Assembly: GCF_000244975.1 (NCBI RefSeq)
Contig: NZ_CM001440.1
Coordinates: 2,712,325-2,776,324 of the forward strand
Length of the DNA: 64,000 nt
Direction: 5' to 3'
Source: Saccharomonospora cyanea NA-134
GTDB taxonomy: Bacteria; Actinomycetota; Actinomycetes; Mycobacteriales; Pseudonocardiaceae
Shown piece after piece: positions 38,194 to 47,754 of this stretch (the stretch's first letter is position 1; each line of letters begins with the position of its first letter). The translations under genes were made by a program, and so were the position numbers. The notes under the pieces are model-generated. The model saw only the letters and a program-made list of their open reading frames with translations. It did no database searches and had not been told where the DNA came from.

Positions 38194-38579
38194 CCGAGTT
38201 ACAGGTCTCCACCAGCCCGCGCATGACCTGGCTGTGGGCACCTGACGAACACGCAGCTCAGCGGGCACGAGAGATCACTAGCGGAAGTTCCGCGACGCAT
38301 CGGGGCTAGGCGCTCGCGCTGGTCACGGACGTCGGCATCGGCGTGGAGGCTCTGGCGGCGTGTGAGGAGCTTGCTAAGGCCGGTTTCACCTTCACCTGGC
38401 ACGGCTCCGAGCATCCAGCCACGGCCGGGCCCGCGACGTCAGCGCGGCGGTTCGGTGCGAACGTGCTCGATCACGTCACACCGGCAGCGTCCGCACAGAA
38501 TGATGTCGACGTCGGCGACCACCTGGCCAGCGAGCTCGAAGCCACTTCGCGCCCCTGTTCGAACTGGCTGCAGAAATGA
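38190..38579 (+). pseudogene. Gene of unknown function interrupted by an in-frame stop
   Basis: The ATG at 38190 overlaps the preceding stop (ATGA). The frame reads TELQVSTSPRMTWLWAPDEHAA, meets TAG at 38307-38309 and continues without shift as VTDVGIGVEALAACEELAKAGFTFTWHGSEHP to TGA 38577-38579. The two parts would form a 129-residue protein. I do not recognise it. Its overlap with the frameshifted gene before it suggests a decayed two-gene operon. Confidence 0.45.
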
Positions 38580-38662
38580 CTAAGCCCCGCGGTGCCTAAC
38601 CCGGCTCTCTCGAGCCGCGCCAGAGGACAGTTGCCGCGGGGCGATGCCCCTAGGATACGCAT

Positions 38663-39403
38663 GTGACAGCCGGGGAGCAAACCAACACCGTGATGGCCGC
38701 CACCGCCCAAGGCGCACGTTCGACGCTCTCCATGGCCGACTTGCAATCATGGCTGAGTGCTCCCCGCTTGAATACCTACCTGGCTGCCTGCAACCAGGAC
38801 CGCGACCTAGCGCTTGAGCTCTACTGCTGGAATAGCCAGCTGGCAGCCGCAGCTCTGGTCGACACCTGCCACCTCGAGGTAGCCCTACGTAACGCCTACG
38901 ACCGCGAGCTGAGCAAGCGCTTCCCGAACTGGTCGGTCGATCCCGACAGCGACCTGTTTCGCCGGACACAGGGCCATGGCCGGGCAGTCACCAAGCAGGT
39001 CGAGCTGAACAAAGGCAGCGTGGCGGCGCTCACCGCAGCGAAGCGTGGCCTCGGCGCGACCCCGAACCACGGCAAGGTCCTCGCGGCCACGACGTTCGGG
39101 TTCTGGGTCAAGCTCACCGACCGCGACCGGACCGCCACGTTCTGGACGCCGATGCTCCGGCGTGCTTTCCACGGCACCCCCACGCGCGGCGAAGTCCACG
39201 AGCGGGTCGCCCGCATCAACAAGTTCCGCAATCGCCTCGCCCACAACGAGCCGGTCTTCTCGACAACCTCCGGTCTTCATGACCGATTACGCGACATCGA
39301 GGAGCTCTTCGACTGGGTCGCACCGTCGGCCGCCGCCCACGTTCGCGCGACCTCCACGGTGCCGTCCCTCATCGCCCAGTGCCCGGTTTCCGGCTTGCTG
39401 TGA
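38663..39403 (+). CDS. Abi-like protein with HEPN-type RNase motif
   Basis: The GTG at 38663 gives 246 residues. The sequence follows the Abi-like pattern: LQSWLSAPRLNTYLAACNQDRDLALELYCWNSQLAAAALVDTCHLEVALRNAYD, then LAATTFGFWVKLTDRD, and INKFRNRLAHNEPVF. The RNRLAH stretch is the Rx4H motif of HEPN ribonucleases, and the preceding GFW block is typical of this family. Such proteins are abortive-infection or toxin RNases. No antitoxin-like partner is adjacent; the neighbours are decayed genes and an HEXXH protein. Its location among mobile debris fits defence cargo. Confidence 0.75.
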   Translation: MTAGEQTNTVMAATAQGARSTLSMADLQSWLSAPRLNTYLAACNQDRDLALELYCWNSQLAAAALVDTCHLEVALRNAYDRELSKRFPNWSVDPDSDLFRRTQGHGRAVTKQVELNKGSVAALTAAKRGLGATPNHGKVLAATTFGFWVKLTDRDRTATFWTPMLRRAFHGTPTRGEVHERVARINKFRNRLAHNEPVFSTTSGLHDRLRDIEELFDWVAPSAAAHVRATSTVPSLIAQCPVSGLL

Positions 39404-39552
39404 ACAGCGATTCCGGCCGGATTAGCTGGCGGCCGCAGGTTCGGTGAACTGAATGGAAGCCGTGACCTCACGGGTGCAAGTAAACCGAGGCTTGAGCCTG
39501 GTGAGCTCTCACCCGCACCTGGTGACCCGTCGATCACGAACGGCGTGCTTGC

Positions 39553-40623
39553 CTACCGCATCGGTTGTGCCACATGTATGTAGTACGAACGGTCTTCGTA
39601 CTCATCGAAGGTGAGACCCAGCTCCTCCCATATCGACTTGATCGCGACCTCTCCAAACCTGGCCACGGCCAGATCCGCAGCGGCGAAGTCTTCGCGTGAG
39701 GGCAGTAGGGATGTGTCGTGCACTGCGGTCAGAACTTGTGTCCACGCAGGTTCAAGGTAAAGGCTGGCGCCTGGGTTGCTGGTCATCATCGGACCCGCGA
39801 AGGGCCCACCAGTTTGGGAAGCGTCCTCGCAGGCTTGCGCGTGGGCGAGGAGGGTGAAGACCTGGTCGGTCTCCGTAACCACTTGCCTCCACAGGGCGTC
39901 GAGGCTCGTCCGGCATTCCCGATAGCTCTGGACAAGGTCAGGCCAGCCAGGGTGAATATGCGAGTCCAGGACCTGTGCGAGTTGCTCACGGTAGTCCTCG
40001 ACACCAGCCCATATGTGTCCCTGGTGGAGCCGAACCCGTTCGCCATCCTGTTCGGCAGAAGCGAAGTGGCCGAGAATGATGCTCGCGATTCGGTCCGCGC
40101 GGTACTCATCGGTTGCCGTACGTGTGATGCTCCTGGCCAATTCCGTTGGAGTTTCTGAGGGGAACGGCACGTCATCGAGCACACCCGAATCGGCACGCAT
40201 GCGGTTGATCAGCGGGTGGGTGAGTTCGTGTGCCAACACGAAGATCGAGTGCGCGGTGGTCTGCTCATCAACCGCGGTGCTGAGCACGTTGTGGTTCACA
40301 ACGATCGTTACCCGGGACGAGTCCGCGCTCTGTGCGATGTTTTTGGCCACGGCCGTCCCGCCGAGTCGATCAGCCCCGTACGTGACTGTTTGCCCGCCAT
40401 CTACTCGGGCTACATCGAGGATCTCCTGCGTGGTTGCGACGAAGTCCGGGGTCCAGAGGAGATCGACCTCGACATCCGGCATCTCATCCTCAGCGAGCCC
40501 TGCGATCAGTTGGTGCACTGAGTCGGCATACGTCGCCAAACCAAGGTCGAGATCGGAAACGCGGCTGGTGTCCTGCCGCATGATGTGAGGCACGGGAACG
40601 ACTATGCCACCTCGATCTGACAT
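39553..40623 (-). CDS. Uncharacterised HEXXH (zincin-like) protein
   Basis: The ATG at 40623 gives 356 residues without a signal peptide. FVLAHELTHPLINRM contains HELTH, and 40-odd residues later DEYRADRIAS supplies a candidate Glu ligand, so a gluzincin-like metallopeptidase is plausible. It resembles the IrrE/ImmA-style arrangement only loosely. The remaining helical C-terminus has no features I recognise. GC content is visibly lower than in the neighbours, a sign of transfer. It is convergent with the Abi-like gene across 149 bases. Confidence 0.65.
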   Translation of the reverse strand: MSDRGGIVVPVPHIMRQDTSRVSDLDLGLATYADSVHQLIAGLAEDEMPDVEVDLLWTPDFVATTQEILDVARVDGGQTVTYGADRLGGTAVAKNIAQSADSSRVTIVVNHNVLSTAVDEQTTAHSIFVLAHELTHPLINRMRADSGVLDDVPFPSETPTELARSITRTATDEYRADRIASIILGHFASAEQDGERVRLHQGHIWAGVEDYREQLAQVLDSHIHPGWPDLVQSYRECRTSLDALWRQVVTETDQVFTLLAHAQACEDASQTGGPFAGPMMTSNPGASLYLEPAWTQVLTAVHDTSLLPSREDFAAADLAVARFGEVAIKSIWEELGLTFDEYEDRSYYIHVAQPMR

Positions 40624-40882
40624 CACAGGCAGCACGCACGAGACCCGACCATCTTGGGGCCGACCAGATGTCTAAGCTGCTAAGCACTCGCCCCAGCCTC
40701 TGCGTCGTTAGAAAGTCTGGCTCCCTTTACGATCGGTCGATGCCGCGCGACCCGCTGGTTCACTTCTGCGCGCAGATCACAAATGCGGCAGCAGTCAGCA
40801 GCGCCAGCATCCCCCGCGGTGCGGCGGGCCTTGTCAGTGGATCAGACACGTCTTTTCCTTGGGCGGAGAGTTTCTGGACAAG

Positions 40883-41819
40883 GAGCGTTTTCCATCCTGT
40901 TGAGGATCAGGCTGGCAGGATGACGGCGTGGTGCCGCTGGAATGGGTGAAGCTCCTGGTAGACGGGCGATTGCTGAGATCAACTCGTCCGACCAGGAGCT
41001 TCAGAGTGCTTGTCTACCACTCGTCGATGCCCGTATCCAAGCGTGCCCTGCAGGTTTTTTCTGACGCGCTCCGTCATCGCCGCGCGGTGATGGGAAGTCG
41101 GTGGCGGCGGCTCTCGGCTGGCGAGCAGGCGTTGCTCGTGCTCGCGTACTTGAACAAGGGCGAGACCTACACCGCCCTGGCCAGTGGGTTTGGAGTAGGC
41201 ACCACCACGGTGTTCCGCTACGTCCACGAAGGCACCGACGTTCTTGCCGCCACCGCGCCGACGCTGGACAAGGCGCTCGATGTCGCCCGCCGCAAGGCAT
41301 TCGTCGTCCTCGACGGCACGTTGTTGTCGATCGACCGGGTCGGCACGGCCTCGGGCTATGACCGCGCGTTCTTTTCTGGCAAGCACAAACGGCACGGCGT
41401 GAACGTGCAGGTCATCGCAGACCCTGCCGGCAGATTGATCTGGGCCTCACCCGCACTTGCCGGAGCACGGCACGACATGGGCGCCGCTCGCGAGCACGGC
41501 CTGATCGACAGGCTCAACACCATCGGGGTCCGTGTCATCGCTGATACCGCCTACCAGGGTGGCGGGCCCACGATCCGGGTTCCGCAGCGCCGACGCGCCT
41601 CGACCCCGACACCGGCCGCTACCGGCGCCTGTCTCGCGCACAAAAGCAAGTCAACGCCGCACACGCCCGCCTGCGTGGTCCGGGCGAACGGGCCAACGCG
41701 CAACTCAAGTCCTGGCACATCCTCCGCAAGATCCGCAGCTGCCCCAGTCGAGCAACTGACCTGGTCAAAGCCGTGACAGCGCTCATCCAAATCAGCTGAA
41801 ACCAAGATGGAAAGAGCTC
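40883..41819 (+). mobile_element. IS5-family insertion sequence remnant
   Basis: Imperfect ends GAGCGTTTTCCATC (40883 onward) and the complement of the region ending 41819 (GAGCTCTTTCCATC) bound a ~937-bp element with one transposase frame. No clear target duplication is seen. The transposase is frameshifted, so the copy is probably immobile. Confidence 0.7.
41006..41799 (+). pseudogene. IS5/ISL2-type DDE transposase, frameshifted near the C-terminus
   Basis: From GTG 41006 the frame reads VLVYHSSMPVSKRALQVFSD, a helix-turn-helix (TYTALASGFGVGTTTVFRYV), then FVVLDGTLLSIDRV (first Asp), FFSGKHKRHGVNVQVIADPAGRLIWASPALAGARHD (second Asp region) and VIADTAYQGGG. After about 41590 the sense switches frame to ERANAQLKSWHILRKIRSCP and ATDLVKAVTALIQIS, which supplies the catalytic Glu region. 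One base change separates it from an intact DDE_Tnp_4 protein. Confidence 0.82.
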
Positions 41820-41905
41820 AAGGTCTTCCGCTGCTGGCGCGCAGGTCGATCCCTGCGCGCCGGCAGCGGGTGATGTCAGGAGAGATCTGGTGTTGTCGTG
41901 GCCGG

Positions 41906-44377
41906 TCAGGGCACCGCCGGTTCGGGGGACTGCTGGCCTGCTGCGCTGCGGGAGCGGCCGACGCTGGCGATGGCGTTGGTCAGCAGGGAGGGGCGGGTGC
42001 CGAAGGAGTTGAGGAAGATCGTGGTCACCGAGGCGGCCATGGCGATCATGGCCCACACCGGGGAGATCAGCCCGGTGGAAGCCAGCGGGATGCCCAGGCC
42101 GTTGAAGGTGAAGGCCAAGCCCACGTTGGCCCGGGTGCGCCCGTAGGCGCGGGTACTGATCTCCCGGGCGTCGAGCACCGCGTGGACGTCTTCGCGCAGG
42201 AGCACGATGTCGGCGGATTCCACGGCGATGTCGGTGCCGCCGCCGGCGGCCAGGCCCACGTCGGCCTGCATCAGGGCGGGTGCGTCGTTGATGCCATCGC
42301 CGACCATGGCTACCCGGGTGCCGTCGGCCTGTAGCTCGCGCACGATTGCGGCCTTGCCCTCCGGGCGCACCCCGGCGTGGATCTCGGTGATGCCGAGTTG
42401 GTCGGCGACGTGGCGGGCGGCGCGGTGGTTGTCGCCGGTGACCAGCACCGGGTCCATCCCCGCTTGACGCATGGCCGCGACCGCTTCGGCGGCGTCGGGC
42501 CGCAGCTGGTCGCCGAGTGCGAGCGCGCCCCGCAGCGCCTGGTCGGCGGCCACCACGATGACGGTGTGCCCGGTGGCTTCCTGTGCGGTGATCCAGTCTG
42601 ACATTCCGGTCAGGTCCACGCCGGTGTCGGTGAGCAGTCCTGGGCGGCCCACCAGGACGTGCTGGCCGTCGACGGTGGCGCGCACCCCGGAGCCGGTCAT
42701 CGACTCGAACTCATGCGCCTGGCCCACGGTCACGCCGGCGTCCTCGGCGGCGGTCACGACGGCGCGGGCCAAGGGGTGTTCGGAGTGGTGCTCGGCCGCG
42801 GCGGCCAGTGCCAGTAGCCCGGCGGTGTCGCCGTCGGCGGCTTCGACAGCGCGTACGGTGGGGCGGCCTTGGGTGAGGGTGCCGGTCTTGTCCAGCACGA
42901 CGCGGCGCACCAGCCGGAAGGTCTGGAACGCTTCGCCGGTGCGCATGATGATGCCCCGGTCGGCGGCGTGCCCGGTGCCGCGCACGATCGCCAGCGGCGC
43001 GGCGATCCCGACCGCGCACGGGTAGCCCATCACCAGCACCCCGAGTGCGGCGAACACGGCCCGGTGCACATCCGGCTGCCCCGAGATCGCCCAGCTAGCG
43101 CCCAGCCAACCCAGGAGAGCGATCGCGGAGACGGTGAGCACGGTGGGGGTGTAGACGCGCAGCACTTTGTCGACCAGGTGCAGGATGCCGGGCTTGAGCG
43201 CCCGGGCGTCCTCCACGTGACGTACCACCTGGGCCAGGAATCCTTCCGCCCCGGTGGCGGTGACCTCGATCAGCAGGCTGCCGGTGCCGTTGATCGCCCC
43301 ACCCACGACCTCCTCGCCCACTCCGCGCTCGACAGGCACTGGTTCCCCGGTAACCAGGGAGAAGTCGATGGCCGAATACCCGGAGCGGATGCGCCCGTCC
43401 AGCGGGATGCGCTCGCCGGGCCGCACCCGCACCAGCTGACCCACCTCAACCTGCTCGACGGGCACCTCCGACTCGCTGCCGTCGTCGGTGACCAGGCGGG
43501 CCAGGTCGGGCTGTAGGTCCAGCAGCTTCTTGATCGACTGGCTGGAGCGGGTCTTGACCAGCAGCGACAGCCACTCCGAGAAGATGTGGTAGTTGGCCAC
43601 CAGCACCGACACAGCGAAGAACGCCGCCGTGGGATAGCCCGGCAATATCCCGGTCAGCCCGATGATCCCGCCGGCGATGCCGGCGAACGCGCCGATCTCC
43701 AGCAGCACGTGCTGGTTGAGAATCCCGCGCCGCGCGGACTGATAGGCCATCCGCAGGATGTGCGCAGCCACCCCGACCACGACCCCGACGGCCAGTGCCC
43801 CGGCCACCCAACCGACCACAGGCGGCCCTAGCACCCCGGTGGCGCGGGCCGCTAAAGCCGCCACCCCTGGCGCCACGATCCCGGTCGCCCCGAATAGGGC
43901 CTTGACCGTACCGGCAGGGCGTAGCAGTGCATACGACAGCGGCACCATCAGCACGATCACGCTCAACGGCACCAGCACCGACCAGATACCGGTGACCTCG
44001 GCGATCAACCCGATCGCCGCCAACGATGCGGCGATCGCGGCCAACAACCGGCGGCCTTCGCGGACCAGATCACGCTCCTCGTCTTCGAAGGGGCGCAGCT
44101 TACGCGGGTCGTACAGCTCATAACCGATATCGCGCAGCGTGCCCAAGATCCGCTCAGGCTCGACAATGGCTGGGTCGTAGTCGACCAGGGCCTGCTCGTG
44201 GGTCAGGCTCACCGCCACCGTGCCCACACCCTCCAGCCGGCCCAAGGCTTTCTCGATCGTGCCGGTGCACAACGAGCAATGCAGCCCCGAAATCCGCGCC
44301 CGAATCCGCTCATGCCCCGGCGTAGGGCTGGACTCCGCCGCCCACAACTCCGGCTGTGCCGCGACCGCGGTGCTCAC
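41906..44377 (-). CDS. Heavy-metal P1B ATPase with N-terminal HMA domain (copper-type)
   Basis: This 823-residue protein starts at ATG 44377. An HMA domain carries [11 protein letters not shown] (CxxC). Membrane motif [13 protein letters not shown] replaces the standard [11 protein letters not shown] stands for TGES, then [18 protein letters not shown] and GDGINDAPA. The C-terminal helices read [12 protein letters not shown] and [20 protein letters not shown], resembling the Cu-type Asn and Met-Ser-Ser positions. The single-Cys YPC motif makes metal choice uncertain: copper, or another soft metal. It overlaps the CopZ-like gene by 4 bases and lies behind a MerR-type promoter. Confidence 0.88.
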   Translation of the reverse strand: MSTAVAAQPELWAAESSPTPGHERIRARISGLHCSLCTGTIEKALGRLEGVGTVAVSLTHEQALVDYDPAIVEPERILGTLRDIGYELYDPRKLRPFEDEERDLVREGRRLLAAIAASLAAIGLIAEVTGIWSVLVPLSVIVLMVPLSYALLRPAGTVKALFGATGIVAPGVAALAARATGVLGPPVVGWVAGALAVGVVVGVAAHILRMAYQSARRGILNQHVLLEIGAFAGIAGGIIGLTGILPGYPTAAFFAVSVLVANYHIFSEWLSLLVKTRSSQSIKKLLDLQPDLARLVTDDGSESEVPVEQVEVGQLVRVRPGERIPLDGRIRSGYSAIDFSLVTGEPVPVERGVGEEVVGGAINGTGSLLIEVTATGAEGFLAQVVRHVEDARALKPGILHLVDKVLRVYTPTVLTVSAIALLGWLGASWAISGQPDVHRAVFAALGVLVMGYPCAVGIAAPLAIVRGTGHAADRGIIMRTGEAFQTFRLVRRVVLDKTGTLTQGRPTVRAVEAADGDTAGLLALAAAAEHHSEHPLARAVVTAAEDAGVTVGQAHEFESMTGSGVRATVDGQHVLVGRPGLLTDTGVDLTGMSDWITAQEATGHTVIVVAADQALRGALALGDQLRPDAAEAVAAMRQAGMDPVLVTGDNHRAARHVADQLGITEIHAGVRPEGKAAIVRELQADGTRVAMVGDGINDAPALMQADVGLAAGGGTDIAVESADIVLLREDVHAVLDAREISTRAYGRTRANVGLAFTFNGLGIPLASTGLISPVWAMIAMAASVTTIFLNSFGTRPSLLTNAIASVGRSRSAAGQQSPEPAVP

Positions 44378-44601
44378 CGTCCCGTCCCCTCGACCACCTC
44401 GTAACCGGCGGACTCCAACCGCTCGGCCAGCACACCGCGATCGAGCAGCGCCGAACCGACGTGAACCCGCACCGCCCCAGTGGTGTGATCCGCCGCGACC
44501 TCCCGCACCCCCTCAACCCGGCGCAGCACCGCGCCGATCCGCTGCTCGCACCCGCCGCACGACATCCCCGATACCCGCAACACCAGCGTGTCCACGACCA
44601 C
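44374..44601 (-). CDS. CopZ-like HMA metallochaperone
   Basis: The GTG at 44601 follows AGAGAGGAG and gives 75 residues: [26 protein letters not shown] is the HMA fold with the metal-binding GMSCGGC loop. It would carry Cu(I) or a similar ion to the ATPase whose gene it overlaps (ATGA). The frame opens at 44643, but the ribosome-binding site and fold boundaries favour 44601. Confidence 0.88.
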   Translation of the reverse strand: MVVDTLVLRVSGMSCGGCEQRIGAVLRRVEGVREVAADHTTGAVRVHVGSALLDRGVLAERLESAGYEVVEGTGR

Positions 44602-44651
44602 GCGCTCCTCTCTTCTGACCTGCGGTTTTTGCCCTCGTGCCACACGCTAGA

Positions 44652-44672
44652 ACCTTGCCCTAGGGGTAAGGT
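44652..44672. promoter_or_regulatory. MerR-type operator within a 19-bp-spacer promoter
   Basis: A 21-bp near-palindrome with half-sites ACCTTGCCC and GGGTAAGGT lies between the divergent merR and copZ genes. On the minus strand TTGACC (-35) and CTAGCG (-10) stand 19 bp apart across it, the overlong spacing that MerR-family activators correct by twisting DNA. It should drive copZ and the ATPase. Confidence 0.85.
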
Positions 44673-44704
44673 CAAGGAAGAACTCACCCGTGAAGGAAGC
44701 CGTA

Positions 44705-45139
44705 ATGGACATGACCGTGGGAACCGCGGCCAAAGCTGCCGGCGTCAGCGCGAAAGCGGTCCGGCTCTGGGAAGCCAAAGGACTCCTGCCACCCGCCGAA
44801 CGCACCCAGGCCGGCTACCGCCTGTTCAGCAACAACGACGTCGCCGTGCTGCAGTTCATCCGCCAGGCCAAAACCCTCGGCCTGACCCTGCCCGAGATCA
44901 AAAACATCATCAACCTGCAGCGCGACGGCGCCACCCCATGCGGGCACGTCACCGAACTCCTCGACACCCACATCGCCGACATCGACCGCACCCTCGCCGA
45001 GCTCCGCCAGCTCCGCCGCTCACTGGCCAGTGCCCGCCAGGCCGCCCGAGACAGCCAACGCCGCGGGGAAAACGCCGTCGTCTGCCGCATCATCGAAAAC
45101 CACACCAACCCCGACAACAGCCAACGCCGGGACCCTTGA
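44705..45139 (+). CDS. MerR-family metal-responsive activator
   Basis: The ATG at 44705 gives 144 residues (GTG 44690 is an alternative). MDMTVGTAAKAAGVSAKAVRLWEAKGLL and RLFSNNDVAVLQFIRQAKTLGLTLPEIK form the winged helix. A dimerisation helix starts at TPCGHVTELLDTHIADIDRTLAELRQLRRSL, and a second Cys lies in AVVCRII near residue 125. Cys at the start of the dimer helix and near the C-terminus is the pattern of CueR/ZntR/CadR-type sensors. The operator in its promoter region and the divergent copZ-ATPase genes make those its targets. Confidence 0.88.
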   Translation: MDMTVGTAAKAAGVSAKAVRLWEAKGLLPPAERTQAGYRLFSNNDVAVLQFIRQAKTLGLTLPEIKNIINLQRDGATPCGHVTELLDTHIADIDRTLAELRQLRRSLASARQAARDSQRRGENAVVCRIIENHTNPDNSQRRDP

Positions 45140-45302
45140 ACCACCTGTTCAGAAAAGGAACGTTTCTCAACACGCAGCTCGACCAGGCCGCCGACCGGGC
45201 TCCAGACCGGCTCCGCAGTGCCGGAAAAACGTGTTAAATCGGGGTATCCAACAACCTGATCAGGACCCTTTGTCGTACAGTCGGGCTGCTCGCGATCATG
45301 GA

Positions 45303-45810
45303 ATGTGCCCGATGATCGACACCCCAGCTGACCTCGTTTTGGACGGCGACCCGCTCGACGCGATCGGCGGCGGCGCCCACGTCGGCTACGCCGGGTCTCC
45401 ACCCGGGATCAGAGCCTGCGCCGCCAGGGCGACGCCCTCACCGGCGCCGAATGCATCCGGGTGTTCGAGGAAAAGCTGTTCGGCAAGAACGCCGAACGAC
45501 CCGAGCTGTGGGCGTGCCTGACTACCTCCGCGAAGGCGACACCTCGTCGTCCTGGAGCTCTCCCGCCTCGGCCGCAGCCTCGCCGACCTGCTGTCCCTGG
45601 TCAGCGAGCTGCGTCGCCGCGGGATCGGATTCACCTCGCCGCACGAGAACCTCGACACCACCACCCCAGGCGGCCGCCTGGTCTTCCACGTCTTCGCCGT
45701 GCTGGCCCGAGTTCATCCGCGAACTCATCACCGAAGGCACCCGCGAAGGTCTAGCAGCCGTCCGCGCCAACGGCGTCCGCCTCGGCCGGCCACCAGCCCT
45801 GCCGGAGCCC
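45303..45810 (+). pseudogene. Serine recombinase (resolvase), frameshifted at least twice
   Basis: Three frames in sequence give [101 protein letters not shown], and [31 protein letters not shown]. This is the catalytic domain of a Tn3/Hin-type resolvase, with the loop holding the nucleophilic Ser lost at a frameshift. The last frame reads on into the following EQRCC domain. Confidence 0.8.
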
Positions 45811-45822
45811 GCTCCCATCGCG

Positions 45823-46095
45823 TGCACGTTGACCGCCGAAAACCAGGCCGCACGCATCGCCCAATGGCGGCAACTGCTCGCCGGAGCCGAACGGGAAAAC
45901 GTCGACGACGGCCTATTGTTCCGCCTGCCCACCGAACGGGCCGGGCCAGTGGCCGAGCTCGCCGCTGCCGAACAACGTTGTTGCGCCTTCTTCAAATTCG
46001 CAGTGCGGCTGCGAGACGGTCGGGTGGAGCTGAAGGTCCACGCCTCACCCGACGCCGCGCCGCTGCTGGCCGAGGTGTTCGGCACCACCGACTGA
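45823..46095 (+). CDS. EQRCC-motif domain, normally associated with MerR regulators
   Basis: The frame that ends the resolvase remnant continues as [36 protein letters not shown], then [44 protein letters not shown]. In actinobacteria this module is usually a C-terminal extension of MerR-type regulators or a separate small protein in metal operons. The vicinal CC in EQRCCAFF is a likely metal site. No separate start codon with ribosome-binding site was found, so it may be expressed only as a fusion or not at all. Confidence 0.55.
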   Translation, partial: CTLTAENQAARIAQWRQLLAGAERENVDDGLLFRLPTERAGPVAELAAAEQRCCAFFKFAVRLRDGRVELKVHASPDAAPLLAEVFGTTD

Positions 46096-46151
46096 CTACC
46101 CTCGACGTGCGGCCTTCAGCCGCTTGCGTCGTCGTCCGAGAGAGATTCGTC

Positions 46152-46484
46152 GTGCTTGTCCTGCGTTCAATCGTGCTGTTCGTGCTGGCTGCCATCGCAG
46201 AAATCGGTGGCGCCTGGCTGGTGTGGCAAGGTGTCCGGGAACACCGAGGATGGATATGGATCGGCGCGGGAGTGATCGCCCTCGGCCTGTACGGGTTCGT
46301 GGCGACGTTGCAGCCCGACGCCCACTTCGGGCGCATCCTGGCCGCCTATGGTGGCGTGTTCGTCGCCGGATCGCTGGCTTGGGGCATGATCGCTGACGGC
46401 TATCGACCCGACCGATTCGATGTCATCGGCGCCTTGATCTGCCTGGCCGGAGTCGCGGTCATCATGTACGCCCCCCGCGGCTGA
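46152..46484 (+). CDS. YnfA/UPF0060 family membrane protein
   Basis: The GTG at 46152 gives 110 residues with four membrane helices: [70 protein letters not shown] and [18 protein letters not shown]. The AEIGGxWLVWQ and [11 protein letters not shown] blocks are the family signature. Members look like small-multidrug-resistance transporters and turn up in metal and mercury islands; the substrate is unknown. Confidence 0.88.
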   Translation: MLVLRSIVLFVLAAIAEIGGAWLVWQGVREHRGWIWIGAGVIALGLYGFVATLQPDAHFGRILAAYGGVFVAGSLAWGMIADGYRPDRFDVIGALICLAGVAVIMYAPRG

Positions 46485-46516
46485 CATTCCTATTCCCGGT
46501 GCTGTAGGACAGCAAC

Positions 46517-46834
46517 TCAGCGTGCGTTGGTGAGCGCCTGGACGAGTTGTTCCACGGTGGGTGCGCCGGCAAGCCCCGCTGGCGTGGCGTACATGCGGCA
46601 GGACAACCCATGGGTCTGGGGCGGTGAGGGAAAAGGATCGAGCCCGTCGATGAGGATGGTGGGCGATCCAGGGAAATGCAGCGCTTCGGCCTCCGCTTTC
46701 GTCTCGACGGTGCGGTGATAGATCTCCAGTGGGGCGAGGCCCGCGGCCGCGAGGGCCTCGCGGAGACGTTCCTCGGCGAGGCGCCAGTTCGGGCATCCAT
46801 CGAAATAGAACAGCTCAACCTTCACAGTTGCCAT
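46517..46834 (-). CDS. DF-family thioredoxin-like protein (Cys form of a selenoprotein family)
   Basis: The ATG at 46834 gives 105 residues: VKVELFYFDGCPNWRLAEERLREAL is a thioredoxin-like first unit with CPNW, followed by FPGSPTILIDGLDPFP (cis-Pro) and GLSCRMYATPAGLAGAPTVEQLVQAL. Some homologs carry selenocysteine at the CPNW position. The family is often encoded beside mercury or other metal genes, and a redox role is likely. An upstream start at 46933 would add a hydrophobic segment (MVFVAGAAVGLLC) and cannot be excluded. Confidence 0.78.
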   Translation of the reverse strand: MATVKVELFYFDGCPNWRLAEERLREALAAAGLAPLEIYHRTVETKAEAEALHFPGSPTILIDGLDPFPSPPQTHGLSCRMYATPAGLAGAPTVEQLVQALTNAR

Positions 46835-47138
46835 GATGCCCCGGCAGAGCAGCCCCACTGCCGCTCCTGCGACGAACACCATCGGCGGCGACTGGCGTCT
46901 GACCGCAGGTGCGGCATCGTCGTCAACAGTCATCGTGTTCCTTCTCTCCGGCACCGACTATGGTCGCCCGTCGCATACTGCTTCCAGGCATCTCCGGATT
47001 CGGCGGCCAGCGCCTCGGCCGTGACGAGATGGTCGCCGTGTCAGTCGCCGCGACCTACGCGACGCGCGCACGCCCGGGCGCTGAGGCGAGCCTCAGTTCG
47101 GTCGTGCCAACCTATAGGCGGGACCGGGAGGACAGGTC

Positions 47139-47660
47139 ATGCAGCGCCAGGTCGTGCACGAGCAGTGGGAGCAAGATCGCGCCGCCTTCCACGAGCTGGT
47201 CGCGGCCGCGACAGTTGAGGACCTGCGCCGACCGTCACGTGGCACCCGGTGGACCAACCAGCAGCTGTTGTTCCATCTGCTGTTCGGTTATCAGGTGGTG
47301 CGTGCTCTCCTCGTGCTCGTGCGCGCCTTCGGGCGCCTGCCCGACCCGATCAGCCGCATATTCGCCTGGTCGCTGAACTCGGCCACCGGGCTGTTCCACA
47401 TCCTCAACTACTGGGGGTCTTGCGGTGGCGGTCTGCTCACCCCGCGTCTCATGGACGCATGGTTCGACCACATCATCGCCGCGTTACACCGCAGCCTCGA
47501 CCGGGCGAGTGACGCGGAGCTAGCGCGCGGGATGCACTTTCCGACTCGGTGGGACCCGTTTTTCCGCGACCACATGACCCTTGCCGACGTCTACCGCTAT
47601 CCAGCGAAGCATTTCGCCTTTCACCGAGCACAGCTCACCCTCGGATCTGCGGGTATTTAG
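47139..47660 (+). CDS. DinB-superfamily protein
   Basis: The ATG at 47139 follows GGGAGGACAGG and gives 173 residues. It is an all-helical DinB-type fold: WEQDRAAFHELVAAATVEDLRRPSRGTRWTNQQLLFHLLFGYQVVRALL, then MDAWFDHIIAALHRSL and YRYPAKHFAFHRAQL. Three His residues (FHLLF, KHFAFH) are placed as metal ligands. Members include thiol-dependent enzymes using mycothiol or bacillithiol, so a detoxification role in this metal island is possible but unproven. Confidence 0.8.
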   Translation: MQRQVVHEQWEQDRAAFHELVAAATVEDLRRPSRGTRWTNQQLLFHLLFGYQVVRALLVLVRAFGRLPDPISRIFAWSLNSATGLFHILNYWGSCGGGLLTPRLMDAWFDHIIAALHRSLDRASDAELARGMHFPTRWDPFFRDHMTLADVYRYPAKHFAFHRAQLTLGSAGI

Positions 47661-47754
47661 TGACGGTGCGCTCGGAGCGCCGCGTAGCAGTTCCAGGGGC
47701 CACCAGCGTGTTTGTTCCGTCGTTCTGTGGACCGACGCGGACAGGCGTAGCAGG

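Noticed and set aside
40668..40949. 93-codon frame before the IS5-type element
   Set aside because: It runs across the IS left end, has no ribosome-binding site and no recognisable domain.
41906..44377. Assigning the HMA-bearing ATPase confidently as CopA
   Set aside because: The YPC membrane motif lacks one of the CPC cysteines of standard Cu(I) exporters, so the gene symbol was withheld.
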